From the NCBI GenBank assembly GCA_025359785.1, contig JANYET010000054.1, forward strand, positions 1 through 63,105: a stretch of DNA of 63,105 nucleotides, written 5' to 3'. The stretch's first letter is position 1. The number at the start of each line of letters is the position of its first letter. Shown here piece after piece: positions 8,053 to 16,815 of the stretch. Origin of the DNA: Alphaproteobacteria bacterium. Lineage in GTDB: Bacteria; Pseudomonadota; Alphaproteobacteria; Caulobacterales; Caulobacteraceae. Under the pieces are notes generated by a model. The model had not been told where the DNA came from. It saw only the letters and a list, made by a program, of their open reading frames with translations, and did not search any database. The position numbers and the translations under genes are program-made.

Positions 8053-9843
8053 TTAATCGCGAATCGCCCGACGGGCGCGGGTTCGGCCGCCGAGCGCGTC
8101 CGGCCGGTTCAACGCCTTGCGAAATTCGTCGCGGCGCTCGTGGATCGAGGCGATCACCAGGCCCATGGGCACGCCGATCTCCACCAGCAGGGCCTCGGAG
8201 AGCTGCAGGCTGGCCTCCACCGTCTCCGGCACGGCGTCGGTGACACCCAGGTCGTAGAGCCGCTGGGCATGGCGCGCGTCGCGGGCCCGGGCCACGATGG
8301 TGAGGTCGGGACGCAGGGCGCGCGCCACCGCGACGATCGCCTCGGCGCCGTCGGGATCGTCCATGGTCACCACCAGGGCCGGCGCCTCGCCCAGGCCGCA
8401 GCGGGCCAGGAAGTCGGAGCGCGCCGCATCGCCGAAGAAGATCGTCTCGCCGGCTCGCCGCGCCGTCTCAACGGCGCGGGCATCCTGCTCCACCGCCACC
8501 CAGGCGATGTTGTGACGGCGCAGCATCTCGCCCACCAGCCGGCCGACCCGGCCATAGCCGGCGATCAGCACGCGGGGCTCGCCCGAGGCGCTTGCCGGCG
8601 TGTCGCCGGCGGTCTCGGGCGTCTGCGCCGGGGCGATGGCCCGCCCGCCAATGCGCGCGCCCAGCGAGGCCAGGACCGGGATCGAGACCATCGAGAGGGT
8701 CGCGGCCACCAGCAGGGCCTGTCCGGTCGGCCGGTCGACCAGCTTCTGATCCATGGCCTGCCCGAGGATCACGAAGGCGAACTCCCCGGCGCCGGCCAGC
8801 AGCAGGGCGGCCTCGGCGGCGGCGCGGGTGCGCAGGCGGAAAAGCTTGGCCAGGCCGAACACCGCCAAGCCGTTGACCGCGGTCAGGCCGGCGGCGGCGC
8901 CCAGCACCTGTAACGGCTCGGCGACCAGCAGCGGCACGTTCAGGCCGATGCCGATGGAGAGGAAGAACAGCCCGAGCAGCAGGCCCTTGAAGGGCTCTAT
9001 GGTCACCTGCACCTCGTGCCGGAACTCGGTCTCGGCCAACAGCAGGCCGGCGATGAAGGCGCCAAGCGCCATGGACAGGCCGGTCAGCGCGCTGATCAGC
9101 CCCGCGCCGATCACCACCAGCAGGCAGGCCGCGACAAACAGTTCCTCGCTCTTGGCGCGCGCCACCGAGCGCAGCATCGGCCGCAGGACCAGCCGGCCCA
9201 GGACGAGCAGACCCAGCACGCCCAGCACCGCCGGCGCGAAGGCGAACAACAGGTCCGGCGAGACCATCGGAGCGCCGCCCCGGCGGCTCAGCAGGGTCAA
9301 GGTCACCAGGATCGGCGCCACCGCCAGATCCTGGAACAGCAGGACGGAGAAGGTGGTCCGGCCGGCCAGCGAGTGCTGCCGCTTCCGTTCCGCCAGGATC
9401 GGCATGACGATGGCCGTGGAGGAAAGCGCCAGCGCCGCGCCGATGGTGAAGGCCGCGCCGAGCGTCTGGCCCAGCGCCAGCGCCACGCCGGCGGTGATGG
9501 CAAGGCTGAGACCGACCTGCGCCGCGCCCAGGCCGAACACGAAACGGCGCATGGCGCGAAGCCGCTCCCACGACAGCTCCAGGCCGATCATGAACAGCAG
9601 AAACACCACGCCGAACTCGGCGAGCTGACCCACCTCGTCGGGATTGTCGATGGTCAGCGCCGAGAGCCAGGGCGCCCGAGCGGTCAGGCTGCCCAGCCCG
9701 TAGGGACCCAGAAGCACGCCCGCGCCCAGAAACCCCAGGATCGGGCTGAGCTTCCAGCGTCGGAACAGCGGCACCACCACGCCGGCCGTCGCCAGGAAGA
9801 GGACGACGTCCTTGTATTCGCCGGGCTGCACGTGAGGGGTCAT
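8053..9843 (-). CDS. CPA2-family monovalent cation:proton antiporter with TrkA-N domain (KefB/C-like)
   Basis: A 596-aa inner-membrane antiporter. Residues 1 to about 395 hold some 12 hydrophobic segments of the Na+/H+ exchanger fold (SPILGFLGAGVLLGP, FLLFMIGLELSWE, ALALSSTAIVMP, FQDLAVAPIL). A cytoplasmic nucleotide-binding Rossmann domain follows at about 425-545 (VLIAGYGRVGRLVGEML, FFGDAARSDFLARCG). The family exports K+ or Na+ in exchange for H+ under NAD(H) or thiol control. No KefF/KefG partner is adjacent. It is divergent from the PCu(A)C gene, sharing an upstream region with three tandem repeats. A second member lies at 33515-35422. Confidence 0.9.
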   Translation of the reverse strand: MTPHVQPGEYKDVVLFLATAGVVVPLFRRWKLSPILGFLGAGVLLGPYGLGSLTARAPWLSALTIDNPDEVGQLAEFGVVFLLFMIGLELSWERLRAMRRFVFGLGAAQVGLSLAITAGVALALGQTLGAAFTIGAALALSSTAIVMPILAERKRQHSLAGRTTFSVLLFQDLAVAPILVTLTLLSRRGGAPMVSPDLLFAFAPAVLGVLGLLVLGRLVLRPMLRSVARAKSEELFVAACLLVVIGAGLISALTGLSMALGAFIAGLLLAETEFRHEVQVTIEPFKGLLLGLFFLSIGIGLNVPLLVAEPLQVLGAAAGLTAVNGLAVFGLAKLFRLRTRAAAEAALLLAGAGEFAFVILGQAMDQKLVDRPTGQALLVAATLSMVSIPVLASLGARIGGRAIAPAQTPETAGDTPASASGEPRVLIAGYGRVGRLVGEMLRRHNIAWVAVEQDARAVETARRAGETIFFGDAARSDFLARCGLGEAPALVVTMDDPDGAEAIVAVARALRPDLTIVARARDARHAQRLYDLGVTDAVPETVEASLQLSEALLVEIGVPMGLVIASIHERRDEFRKALNRPDALGGRTRARRAIRD

Positions 9844-9881
9844 CGGGGCTCCTGCCGGCGACTATGACGCGCCCCGGCATT

Positions 9882-9927
9882 CTTGAGAAATGGCCTGCTT
9901 GAGAAATGGCCCAGCTTGAGAAATGGC
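9882..9927. repeat. Three tandem copies of CTTGAGAAATGGC
   Basis: Identical 13-mers begin at 9882, 9898 and 9915, spaced 16 and 17 bp. They fill the space between the divergent antiporter and copper-chaperone starts. The near-regular spacing of about 1.5 helical turns could mark a repeated operator, or the array could be recent slippage. Confidence 0.7.
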
Positions 9928-9978
9928 GGGATCGGAATATGAGACCGCATGCCGTCCACATCCCGCCTTCGCCGTCCG

Positions 9979-10437
9979 ATGAAATCTCTGCTGATCCTCG
10001 CCGCCAGCCTGACGCTCGCAGGCCCCGCCGCCGCCAAGGGGACCGGGGCCGTCAAGGTCATGTCGCCCTGGAGCCGGCCGGCCGTCGCGGGCTCTAACGG
10101 CGTGGGCTACATGGTTCTGGCCAACCCAGGCCGCGCCGCCGACGCACTGACGCGAGTGGAAAGCCCGATCGCCAGCCGCGTCGACATGCATTCCAGCACC
10201 ATGGCCGGTGGCGTCATGTCGATGCAGCAGGAAGACCGCGTCGCGGTGCCCGCCGGCGGCCAGACCACCTTCGGCCCCGGCGCCTATCATCTGATGTTCA
10301 TGGGCCTGACCCGCACCCTGAAGCCGGGCGACGCGATCCCGGCGACTCTGACATTTTCCAGCGGCGCCAAGGTCAAGGCGCGCTTTGCGGTCAGCGCCGG
10401 GATGGGTCCGCCGGCCATGTCCGGCATGGCGCATTGA
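9979..10437 (+). CDS. Periplasmic copper chaperone, PCu(A)C family
   Basis: A 152-aa exported protein with a signal peptide ending near AGPAAA. The mature part carries the PCu(A)C copper-binding pattern: H71 in DMHSSTM, M82 in MSMQQED, and H104/M106 in GAYHLMFMGL. These proteins hold Cu(I) in the periplasm and deliver it to the CuA site of cytochrome oxidase, usually with Sco. A Met/His-rich tail (MGPPAMSGMAH) may add metal ligands. ATG at 9979 is chosen because it opens the signal peptide; a longer in-frame start ten codons earlier would spoil it. No Sco or oxidase gene is nearby. Confidence 0.9.
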   Translation: MKSLLILAASLTLAGPAAAKGTGAVKVMSPWSRPAVAGSNGVGYMVLANPGRAADALTRVESPIASRVDMHSSTMAGGVMSMQQEDRVAVPAGGQTTFGPGAYHLMFMGLTRTLKPGDAIPATLTFSSGAKVKARFAVSAGMGPPAMSGMAH

Positions 10438-10538
10438 GACGGCGTCAGGCCGCGGCGGCTTTCTGACGAAAATGTAACGCCCGAACCGCCCGCCCGCGGG
10501 GCATGGTCGGACATCCAGCTGCGAGAGAGACGCCATCG

Positions 10539-12680
10539 ATGAAAACCCTCTGGCTCGGCGCCGCCGCGGCGGCCGCCCTCCTGGTCGCCTGTCCGGCGCT
10601 GGCCGAAGACCCGCCCGGCAAGACGGTCGCGCACAGGCCGGCGAAGCGTCCGGCGCCCAAGGCGGCGTCAAAGACCATGGCCGCGCCTCCGGCCGCCATC
10701 GCCGCGCCTGGACCGGACATCTCCCGGGCCGCGCGAATGGGCAGCTGGGGCTTCGACCTGTCCGGCCGCGACACCGCCGTCGCCCCGGGACAAGACTTCT
10801 TCCAGTACGCCAACGGCGCCTACGAGAAAGCCCAGGTGATTCCCGCCGACCGGGTGCGCTATGGCGCCTTCGATGCGCTGAACGAGCTTTCGCAAGCCCG
10901 CCTGCATACGCTGCTCGACAGGACCGCCGCCAACGCGGCGGCGACCGGTGAGCAGGGCCAGGTCGGCGCGCTCTACCGCAGCTTCATGGACGAAGCGACG
11001 GTCAACGCCCTGGGCGCCAAGCCGATGGCGGCCGAGATCGCGACGATCAAGGCCGAGAAGACCCTGACCGACGTCGCGCGGACCATGGGCCGGTCGCAGC
11101 ACAGCTTCGGCGGGTCGATCTTCGGCGCCTCGACGCCGGTCGATCAGAAGAACCCGGATCACTACGCGGTCTACCTGAACCAGGCGGGCCTGACCCTGCC
11201 GGATCGGGACTATTATCTAGAGACAGGCTTCGCGGAGAAAAAAGCCAAGTACGAGGTCTATGTCGCCCAGATGCTGCAGCTGGCGGGGTGGCCGAACCCG
11301 GCCCAGAACGCCAAGGCGATCGTGGCGCTGGAAACCGAGATCGCCAAGGCTTCCTGGAGCAGGGAGGAGCAGCGCGACGACAACAGGATGTACAACGCCT
11401 ACGAGACGGCGAAGCTGGCGGCGCTGGCTCCAGGGTTCGACTGGCCGGCGTTCTTGGCTAGTGCGGGACTGGGCAAGACCACCGCTGTCGTGGTCCAGGA
11501 AAACACCGCCTTCCCGAAGCTCGCGGCGATCTTCGCGGCGACGCCGATCGCGACGCTGAAGGCCTGGCAGGTCTTCAGCCTGGCCGACCAGGCGGCGCCC
11601 TATCTGGCCAAGCCGTTCGTCGATGCGCGTTTCGCTTTCCGGGGCACGGTGCTGAACGGCCAACCGGCTCAGCGGCTCCGTTGGAAACGTGGCGTGCAAC
11701 TGGTGGACAGCCAGATCGGCGAAGCGCTGGGCAAGGTCTATGTCGAGGCCTACTTCCCCGCCCAGAGCAAGACCAAGATGCTGGCCCTGGTCGGCGACAT
11801 CCAGAGCGCCATGAAGGGCCGGATCGAGCGCCTGGACTGGATGAGCGCGCCGACCAAGGCCAAGGCGCTGGAGAAGCTCGCCGCCTTCACGGTCAAGATC
11901 GGCTACCCGGACACGTGGCGCGACTACGCCGGCCTGACCGTCAAGGCCGACGACCTCTACGGCAACGTCAACCGCGCCACGACCTTCGACTGGGACTTCC
12001 GGCTGGCACGCCTCAGCGGGCCTGTGGATCGGTCCGAGTGGGGCATGACGCCACCGACGATCAACGCCTACTACAACCCGACCGGCAACGAGATCGTCTT
12101 TCCGGCCGCGATCCTGCAGCCGCCGTTCTTCGATCCCGACGGCGACATGGCGATCAACTATGGCGGCATAGGTGGCACCATCGGCCACGAGATGACCCAC
12201 GGCTTCGACGACTCGGGCCGGCGCTACGACGGAACGGGCAAACTCACCGACTGGTGGACCACCGAGGACGCCGCCAAGTTCGAGGCCCAGGCCAAGAAGC
12301 TGGGCGCCCAGTACGGGGCCTTCGAGGTGCTGCCGGGCGCCAAGATCAACGGCGAGCTGACCATGGGCGAGAACATCGCCGACCTGGGCGGGCTGTTGCT
12401 GGCGCTCGACGCCTACCACGCCTCGCTGCACGGCCAGCCGGCGCCGATCCTCGACGGCCTGACCGGCGACCAGCGGGTGTTTCTGGGTTGGGCGCAGGTG
12501 TGGCGCGGCAAGACCCGCGACGACGCCCTGCGCCAGCAGTTGGTCTCGGACCCGCACTCGCCGGAGAAGGCCAGGGTCGACGTGCCCATGCGCAACATCG
12601 ACGCCTTCTATGCGGCCTTCGGCGTGAAGCCTGGCGACGGCATGTATCTCGCGCCGGCCGACCGGGTGCGGATCTGGTGA
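10539..12680 (+). CDS. M13-family (neprilysin/PepO-like) zinc metallopeptidase
   Basis: A 713-aa exported endopeptidase. The zinc site GHEMTHGFDD (HExxH near residues 549-554) and the GENIADLGGL motif with the third ligand Glu are intact, as is the NAYYNP substrate-loop motif. An N-terminal hydrophobic segment ends LLVACPALAED. It can be cut as an ordinary signal peptide after ALA, but LVAC also fits a lipobox, so outer-membrane lipidation is possible. A Lys/Ala/Pro-rich spacer precedes the folded part. ATG 10539 follows GAGAGAG; an in-frame ATG 12 codons earlier is less likely. It stands alone and is convergent with hisG. Confidence 0.92.
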   Translation: MKTLWLGAAAAAALLVACPALAEDPPGKTVAHRPAKRPAPKAASKTMAAPPAAIAAPGPDISRAARMGSWGFDLSGRDTAVAPGQDFFQYANGAYEKAQVIPADRVRYGAFDALNELSQARLHTLLDRTAANAAATGEQGQVGALYRSFMDEATVNALGAKPMAAEIATIKAEKTLTDVARTMGRSQHSFGGSIFGASTPVDQKNPDHYAVYLNQAGLTLPDRDYYLETGFAEKKAKYEVYVAQMLQLAGWPNPAQNAKAIVALETEIAKASWSREEQRDDNRMYNAYETAKLAALAPGFDWPAFLASAGLGKTTAVVVQENTAFPKLAAIFAATPIATLKAWQVFSLADQAAPYLAKPFVDARFAFRGTVLNGQPAQRLRWKRGVQLVDSQIGEALGKVYVEAYFPAQSKTKMLALVGDIQSAMKGRIERLDWMSAPTKAKALEKLAAFTVKIGYPDTWRDYAGLTVKADDLYGNVNRATTFDWDFRLARLSGPVDRSEWGMTPPTINAYYNPTGNEIVFPAAILQPPFFDPDGDMAINYGGIGGTIGHEMTHGFDDSGRRYDGTGKLTDWWTTEDAAKFEAQAKKLGAQYGAFEVLPGAKINGELTMGENIADLGGLLLALDAYHASLHGQPAPILDGLTGDQRVFLGWAQVWRGKTRDDALRQQLVSDPHSPEKARVDVPMRNIDAFYAAFGVKPGDGMYLAPADRVRIW

Positions 12681-12996
12681 GAACCGGAACTATCCCTCCC
12701 CGGAACGGATAGGGATAATATTTCTGACTCCGTCGTCAAAATCTGGGTTCGGGCAAAAATTTGGCCCGCTGCGGGGGATAATCGCAACGGGCCTTATTTT
12801 GAGCAGTCGCTCTAATGAGCGGGCGTTTCCTCCCCGAAACGCCGGAGATCCAAGGTCTTGCGCCTTCGTGTCTCTCGCAAGCGGGACTTGAGGGCAATTT
12901 TTGACCCGAGTCAACGCCTGCAGCGTTGCGCAAGGGCACGATACGATCAGTTTTTCGCGATCAGCGGGAAATATGCCTCTTGTTTTGACGAGACGG
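12681..12996. other. Convergent intergenic region between the M13 peptidase gene and hisG
   Basis: A 316-bp spacer of locally lower GC between convergent genes. It contains the terminator described separately. Short minus-strand frames (12690-12914, 12736-12939) have no ribosome-binding site or recognisable motif. I see nothing else. Confidence 0.5.
12763..12793 (+). terminator. Putative terminator of the M13 peptidase gene
   Basis: GGCCCGCTGCG (12763-12773) pairs with CGCAACGGGCC (12783-12793) with one mismatch, and is followed by TTATTTT. It lies 82 nt past the stop. Confidence 0.55.
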
Positions 12997-13959
12997 TCAA
13001 AAAACCCGTTTCTTGAGCGCTGACAGGGTCGGGCAGTCGACCTCGAAGACGAAGTCCGGCTGGGCCACCGTCACCGGACCCAGGCCGGCCGCGGTCAGCG
13101 CCTGGGCGGCCTCGGCGGCGCGGCCGGTAGCGACCAGCAGGCCGTGCGGACGGCGCGTGGCGCCGGCGGCGATCAGGGCGTCCACGACGCGAGTTTCCTC
13201 AGGCGCACCCTTGGTGGGCCAGATCAGCGTGGCGCTGGCCTTGGCCTGAGCGCGCGCCTCGACGGCCCGCAGCAGACGCTCCGCCGCGTCCATCTGCGCG
13301 GGACTCCAGGCCGCCTTCAGGCTGGCCGTCAGCTGGGCCTGGCTTTTCAGGATCAGCCCGTCGGAGAGGATTTTCAGCCCGTTGGCCGCGAGCGTGGCCC
13401 CCGTCGTGGTGATATCGACGATCAGTTCCGCCGCGCCCGAGGCCGGCGCGCCCTCGGTGGCCCCGCCCGATTCGGTGATCCGGTAGTCGACCACCCCGTG
13501 GCGGGCGAAGAAGGCGCGGGTCTGGGTCAGGTACTTGGTCGCCACCCGCATGCGCCGGCCGGTGCGGGCCAGGTAGTCGTGGGCCACCTCCTCCAGGTCG
13601 GCCATGGTATCGACGTCGAGCCAGCTGCGGGGGGCGGCGACCACCAGGTCGGCCCGGCCGAAACCCAGCGCCCGCATCAACAGGACCCGGCTTTCCAGGT
13701 CACCCCGTTCGCGCAGCAAGTCCTCGCCGGTGACGCCGAGGTGCGCCTCGCCAGAGCCCAGGGCGTCGGCGATATCTGACGCCGACAGCAGCCGCACCTG
13801 CGCGCCGGGCAGGCCCTTGAGATCGGCCATGTACCCGCGGGCGCCGCCGCTGACCACGAGCTCGAGCCCGCAGTCGGCCAGCCAGGCCTCGACCTGGTCC
13901 TTCAGCCGGCCCTTGGACGGGATGGCGATGATCAGATCGCCTTTTGCGGGCTCGCTCAT
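12997..13959 (-). CDS. hisG: ATP phosphoribosyltransferase, catalytic subunit HisG
   Basis: HisG joins ATP and PRPP in the first step of histidine synthesis. The 320-aa protein opens with LIIAIPSKGRL and carries the PRPP-binding motif ELIVDITTTGATLAANGL at about residues 178-195. About 110 residues follow that motif, including an EARAQAKAS helix and a small C-terminal alpha/beta region. The short HisG form that partners HisZ is usually only about 210-230 aa, so this length is notable (see finding). Its ATG overlaps the hisZ stop by 4 nt (ATGA), so translation is probably coupled. It is last in the hisS-hisZ-hisG operon. Confidence 0.95.
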   Translation of the reverse strand: MSEPAKGDLIIAIPSKGRLKDQVEAWLADCGLELVVSGGARGYMADLKGLPGAQVRLLSASDIADALGSGEAHLGVTGEDLLRERGDLESRVLLMRALGFGRADLVVAAPRSWLDVDTMADLEEVAHDYLARTGRRMRVATKYLTQTRAFFARHGVVDYRITESGGATEGAPASGAAELIVDITTTGATLAANGLKILSDGLILKSQAQLTASLKAAWSPAQMDAAERLLRAVEARAQAKASATLIWPTKGAPEETRVVDALIAAGATRRPHGLLVATGRAAEAAQALTAAGLGPVTVAQPDFVFEVDCPTLSALKKRVF

Positions 13960-15083
13960 GCCTCGCCTCCGGAAAAGGCGCGCCAGGGGCGGACGACGCA
14001 GCCAACCGCGCGCGCGTCCACCGCGCCGCCAAGCCGGGCCAGGAGCCCATCGTAACGGCCGCCGGACGAGACCGGCCGGTCATCGCCAAGCGCTGTGCTG
14101 CGCACCTCGAAGGTCAGGCCGTCATAGTAGTCGAAGGCGTGGCCGAGCGCGGGGGCGAAGCGCATCCGGTCGGCGGGGATCTCGGCCAGCAGGGATAGCC
14201 GCCGGTCCCAGGCGGCGAGGGCGGCGTCGATCGCCGGCGCCTTGCCGCTCAGCGCGCGGACCGCCCTCAGCCCGGCGGCCGGGGTGTCGGAGATGGCCAT
14301 GAAGGCGCGGATGGCGGCGGCCTGCGCCTCGGTCAGGGCCGGCGCGGCGGCGGCCTCGGCGCGGCGCACCAGGCGCGCGGCGATCTCGCCCGGACCCCGG
14401 CCACCCACGGGCTCGACACCGGCCAGCGCCCAGACCTCTTCCAGCATGACGGCAGCCTGCGCCTGCGACAGGCCGGACAGCAGAGCGGCGAGCTGTCCGC
14501 CGCTCGCCGCGGTCGCGGGCTCTCCCACCCTGGCCAGCTCGGCGTTCAGCAGACGCGGCCGGCCAGCCACCCGCTGCAGACGCGCGGCCAGCGCTTCGGG
14601 CAGGCCCAGGGCGGCGATGAAGGCGGCGAACAGACCCACATCGCCCAGCCAGAGCGTCAGGTCCTGGCGGCCGCCGGCCAGCGCCGCGCGCCAGGCCAGG
14701 CTGGCGATCTCCGCATCGGGCTCGACGCTCGAACCGCCGCGCGGCGCGAAGAGCTCGACGCCGAGCTGGACGAATTCCTCCGGCCGGTCGCCTTCCGGCT
14801 GCGACCGGAAGGCGGGGCCTTCGTAGATGTAACGCCCGGCCACGCCGGCGCCCTCAATGTGCTGGCGCGCCACGGCGACGGTGAAATCGGGGCGCAGGCA
14901 GGCCTCTTCGCCGCCCTCGGCCTGCACCACGAACAGCCGCGCCCGCATGGCTTCCCCAGCCAGATCGAGCAGCAGGTTGAGCGGCTGCAGGATCGGCGCA
15001 TCGACCCGCGTCGCGCCGGCGGCGGAAAGCGCGTCGCGGATCGCGGCCAGGGCGTCGGGCGGAACTGGCGGCTCGACCCTCAC
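13956..15083 (-). CDS. hisZ: ATP phosphoribosyltransferase regulatory subunit HisZ
   Basis: HisZ is a paralogue of histidyl-tRNA synthetase that lacks aminoacylation and acts as the regulatory partner of HisG. The 375-aa product keeps the class II synthetase fold (GRYIYEGPAFRSQPEG, FDYYDGLTFEV, SSGGRYDGLLARLG). It has no anticodon-binding domain. The start is a GTG at 15083 whose TG forms the hisS stop (GTGA, 4-nt overlap). It sits between hisS and hisG in one operon, a common alphaproteobacterial arrangement. Confidence 0.93.
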   Translation of the reverse strand: MRVEPPVPPDALAAIRDALSAAGATRVDAPILQPLNLLLDLAGEAMRARLFVVQAEGGEEACLRPDFTVAVARQHIEGAGVAGRYIYEGPAFRSQPEGDRPEEFVQLGVELFAPRGGSSVEPDAEIASLAWRAALAGGRQDLTLWLGDVGLFAAFIAALGLPEALAARLQRVAGRPRLLNAELARVGEPATAASGGQLAALLSGLSQAQAAVMLEEVWALAGVEPVGGRGPGEIAARLVRRAEAAAAPALTEAQAAAIRAFMAISDTPAAGLRAVRALSGKAPAIDAALAAWDRRLSLLAEIPADRMRFAPALGHAFDYYDGLTFEVRSTALGDDRPVSSGGRYDGLLARLGGAVDARAVGCVVRPWRAFSGGEA

Positions 15084-16567
15084 GCGGCGTCTCCAGGCGT
15101 GGCGGAACTCACGATCCTGCGCACCGCCGCCACCAGCTCGGTGCGGGGCACGGTCATCTGACCCGGACGCTCGGCGCGCCAGGCGGCGTTGTCGGTGACG
15201 CCGGAAGCCAGCGCGCGGCCGAGATCGAGGTCTTTGAGCGTCACGGTCCCCGCGGCGAACTCGTCGCCGCCGATGATCACCGCGGCGGGCGACAACCGCC
15301 GGTCGGCGTATTTCATCTGTGGCCGCATGCCGGAGGTTCCGAGGTAGACCTCGGACGCGATGCCCGCGGCGCGCAGCTCGCCGGCCACGGCCATGTAGTC
15401 GGCCATGCGGTCCTGATCGAGCACCAGAACCACCACCGGCCCACGCGAATCCGCCGCCAGGTCGCGCCCCGCCGCCTTCAGCGCCGCGGCCAGCCGGCTG
15501 ACGCCGAACGAAAAGCCGGTCGCGGGCGTCCGCTCGCCGGTGAACCGGGCCACCAGATCGTCGTAGCGACCGCCGCCGCCGATGGCGCCGAACCGCATCG
15601 GCTGGCCCTTATCGTCCGTGGTCTGAAGAAGCAGTTCCGCCTCGAAAACCGCGCCGGTGTAGTACTCCAGCCCGCGCACCACCGAAGGATCGAAGGCCGC
15701 CCGCTCGGCGCCCACGCCCAGGCCGGTCAGGGCCGCGTCGATGGCCGACAGTTCGGCCAGGCCCTCGTCGCCCTCGGCCGATCCTCCGACCACGCCTGCA
15801 AGCCTGTCCAGCGTGCCCGACCGGTCGCCGGCCCCGGCCGCGGTGAAGGCCAGCACCCGTTCGGCGGCGGCCGCGGTCAGGCCCGCACCCTTGGTGAAGT
15901 CACCACTTTCGTCCTTGCGGCCCTCGCCCAGCAACAGGCGCACACCGTCCGGGCCCAGGCGGTCGAGCTTGTCGACGGCGCGCAGCACCACGAGCTTCTG
16001 CACCTCGCTGGTGACGCCCGCGGCGGTCATCAGGCCGTTCAGCAGTTTGCGGTTGTTGATCTTCACGATCGCCGAGCCGGCCGGAAGCCCGGCGGCCTCC
16101 AGACCCGCCACCGCCATGGCGATGATCTCGGCGTCGGCTTCCGGCCGCGCGGAACCCACCGTGTCGGCGTCGCACTGGACAAATTCCCGGAAGCGGCCGG
16201 GCCCCGGCTTTTCGTTGCGCCAGACCGGCCCGAAGGCGTAGCGGCGGAAGGGCTTGGGCAGGGTCTCCCAGTTCTGGGCCGCGAACCGGGCCAGCGGCGC
16301 GGTCAGGTCGTAACGCAACGCCATCCACTGTTCGTCATCGTCCTGCAGCGCGAAGACGCCTTCGTTGGGGCGGTCGGCGTCCGGCAGGAACTTGCCCAGC
16401 GCATCGGCATATTCGAAGGCCCCGGTGTCGAGCGCCTCGAAGCCGTAGCGCTCATAGACCTCGGCGACGGCGGCCAGGATCCTGCGCTCCGCGGCCAGGT
16501 CGCGGGCTCTACGGTCGATGAAGCCGCGAGGGCCGCGGGCTTCAGGGCGGGAGGCGTCAGAGGTCAT
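15080..16567 (-). CDS. hisS: Histidyl-tRNA synthetase
   Basis: This class IIa synthetase charges tRNA-His. The 495-aa protein has motif 1/2 regions (RYDLTAPLARFAAQNW, YAFGPVWRNEKPGPGRFREF), the HisA loop GLEYYTGAVFE and motif 3 (FSFGVSRLAAALK). A C-terminal anticodon-binding domain begins near residue 385 (VLVLDQDRMADYM). Two starts are possible. ATG 16567 fits the family N-terminus but has no clear ribosome-binding site. ATG 16633 is 22 codons longer and is preceded by ACAGGACACG. It is the first structural gene behind the histidine leader/attenuator, so its expression probably responds to charged tRNA-His. Confidence 0.95.
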   Translation of the reverse strand: MTSDASRPEARGPRGFIDRRARDLAAERRILAAVAEVYERYGFEALDTGAFEYADALGKFLPDADRPNEGVFALQDDDEQWMALRYDLTAPLARFAAQNWETLPKPFRRYAFGPVWRNEKPGPGRFREFVQCDADTVGSARPEADAEIIAMAVAGLEAAGLPAGSAIVKINNRKLLNGLMTAAGVTSEVQKLVVLRAVDKLDRLGPDGVRLLLGEGRKDESGDFTKGAGLTAAAAERVLAFTAAGAGDRSGTLDRLAGVVGGSAEGDEGLAELSAIDAALTGLGVGAERAAFDPSVVRGLEYYTGAVFEAELLLQTTDDKGQPMRFGAIGGGGRYDDLVARFTGERTPATGFSFGVSRLAAALKAAGRDLAADSRGPVVVLVLDQDRMADYMAVAGELRAAGIASEVYLGTSGMRPQMKYADRRLSPAAVIIGGDEFAAGTVTLKDLDLGRALASGVTDNAAWRAERPGQMTVPRTELVAAVRRIVSSATPGDAA

Positions 16568-16680
16568 GGCGTCGCGCTTAGCGGCTGCGGCGTCTGCACT
16601 CAAGAAAGCTTCTGGGGAAGGCGAGGATTCCATCGTCGTGTCCTGTGATCAGGGAGGCGACGGACGGTGCTGAAGTGTTC

Positions 16681-16704
16681 GAGCCCCGTCCGCGTCGGCG
16701 GGGC
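16681..16704 (-). terminator. his attenuator terminator hairpin, with competing antiterminator
   Basis: On the minus strand AGCCCCG-CCG pairs with CGG-a-CGGGGCT (10 bp with one bulge, 3-nt loop) between hisL and hisS. The 5' arm extended upstream, CCGAAGCCCCGCC (16708-16696), can instead pair with GGCGGGTTCGG (16750-16740) just after the His codons, giving 11 bp with a 2-nt bulge. The two pairings exclude each other, as expected for ribosome-mediated attenuation. There is no clear U-run, which weakens the terminator half. Confidence 0.7.
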
Positions 16705-16719
16705 TTCGGAAAGGGTCGC

Positions 16720-16797
16720 TTTAGGCCAAGCGTTCCCGAACCGAACCCGCCAGGGTCGGATGGTGATGGTGGCCGTGGTGGTGCGCGAAACCGCTCA
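16720..16797 (-). CDS. hisL: Histidine-rich leader peptide of the hisS-hisZ-hisG operon
   Basis: A 25-codon ORF directly upstream of the attenuator contains AHHHGHHHHP, seven histidines in eight codons (residues 6-13). Ribosomes would stall there when charged tRNA-His is scarce, freeing the downstream segment to form the antiterminator. The ORF ends TAA at 16720, 16 nt before the terminator hairpin. No Shine-Dalgarno is present. The -10-like element ends only 10 nt before the ATG, so the message may be almost leaderless, which is common in Caulobacterales. Regulation of hisS, hisZ and hisG together would link charging and synthesis of histidine. Confidence 0.85.
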
Positions 16798-16807
16798 TGA
16801 GGCGGGT

Positions 16808-16815
16808 GCTATAGC
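16808..16815 (-). promoter_or_regulatory. -10 element of the hisL-hisSZG promoter
   Basis: GCTATAGC matches the Caulobacter housekeeping -10 pattern GCTANAWC at seven of eight positions. It ends 10 nt upstream of the hisL ATG. A weak -35-like TTGTGG lies further upstream. Confidence 0.5.

Noticed and set aside
12686..12706. Two GGAAC motifs after the M13 peptidase stop
   Set aside because: No CGTT-like element at 16-17 bp and no plus-strand gene follows.
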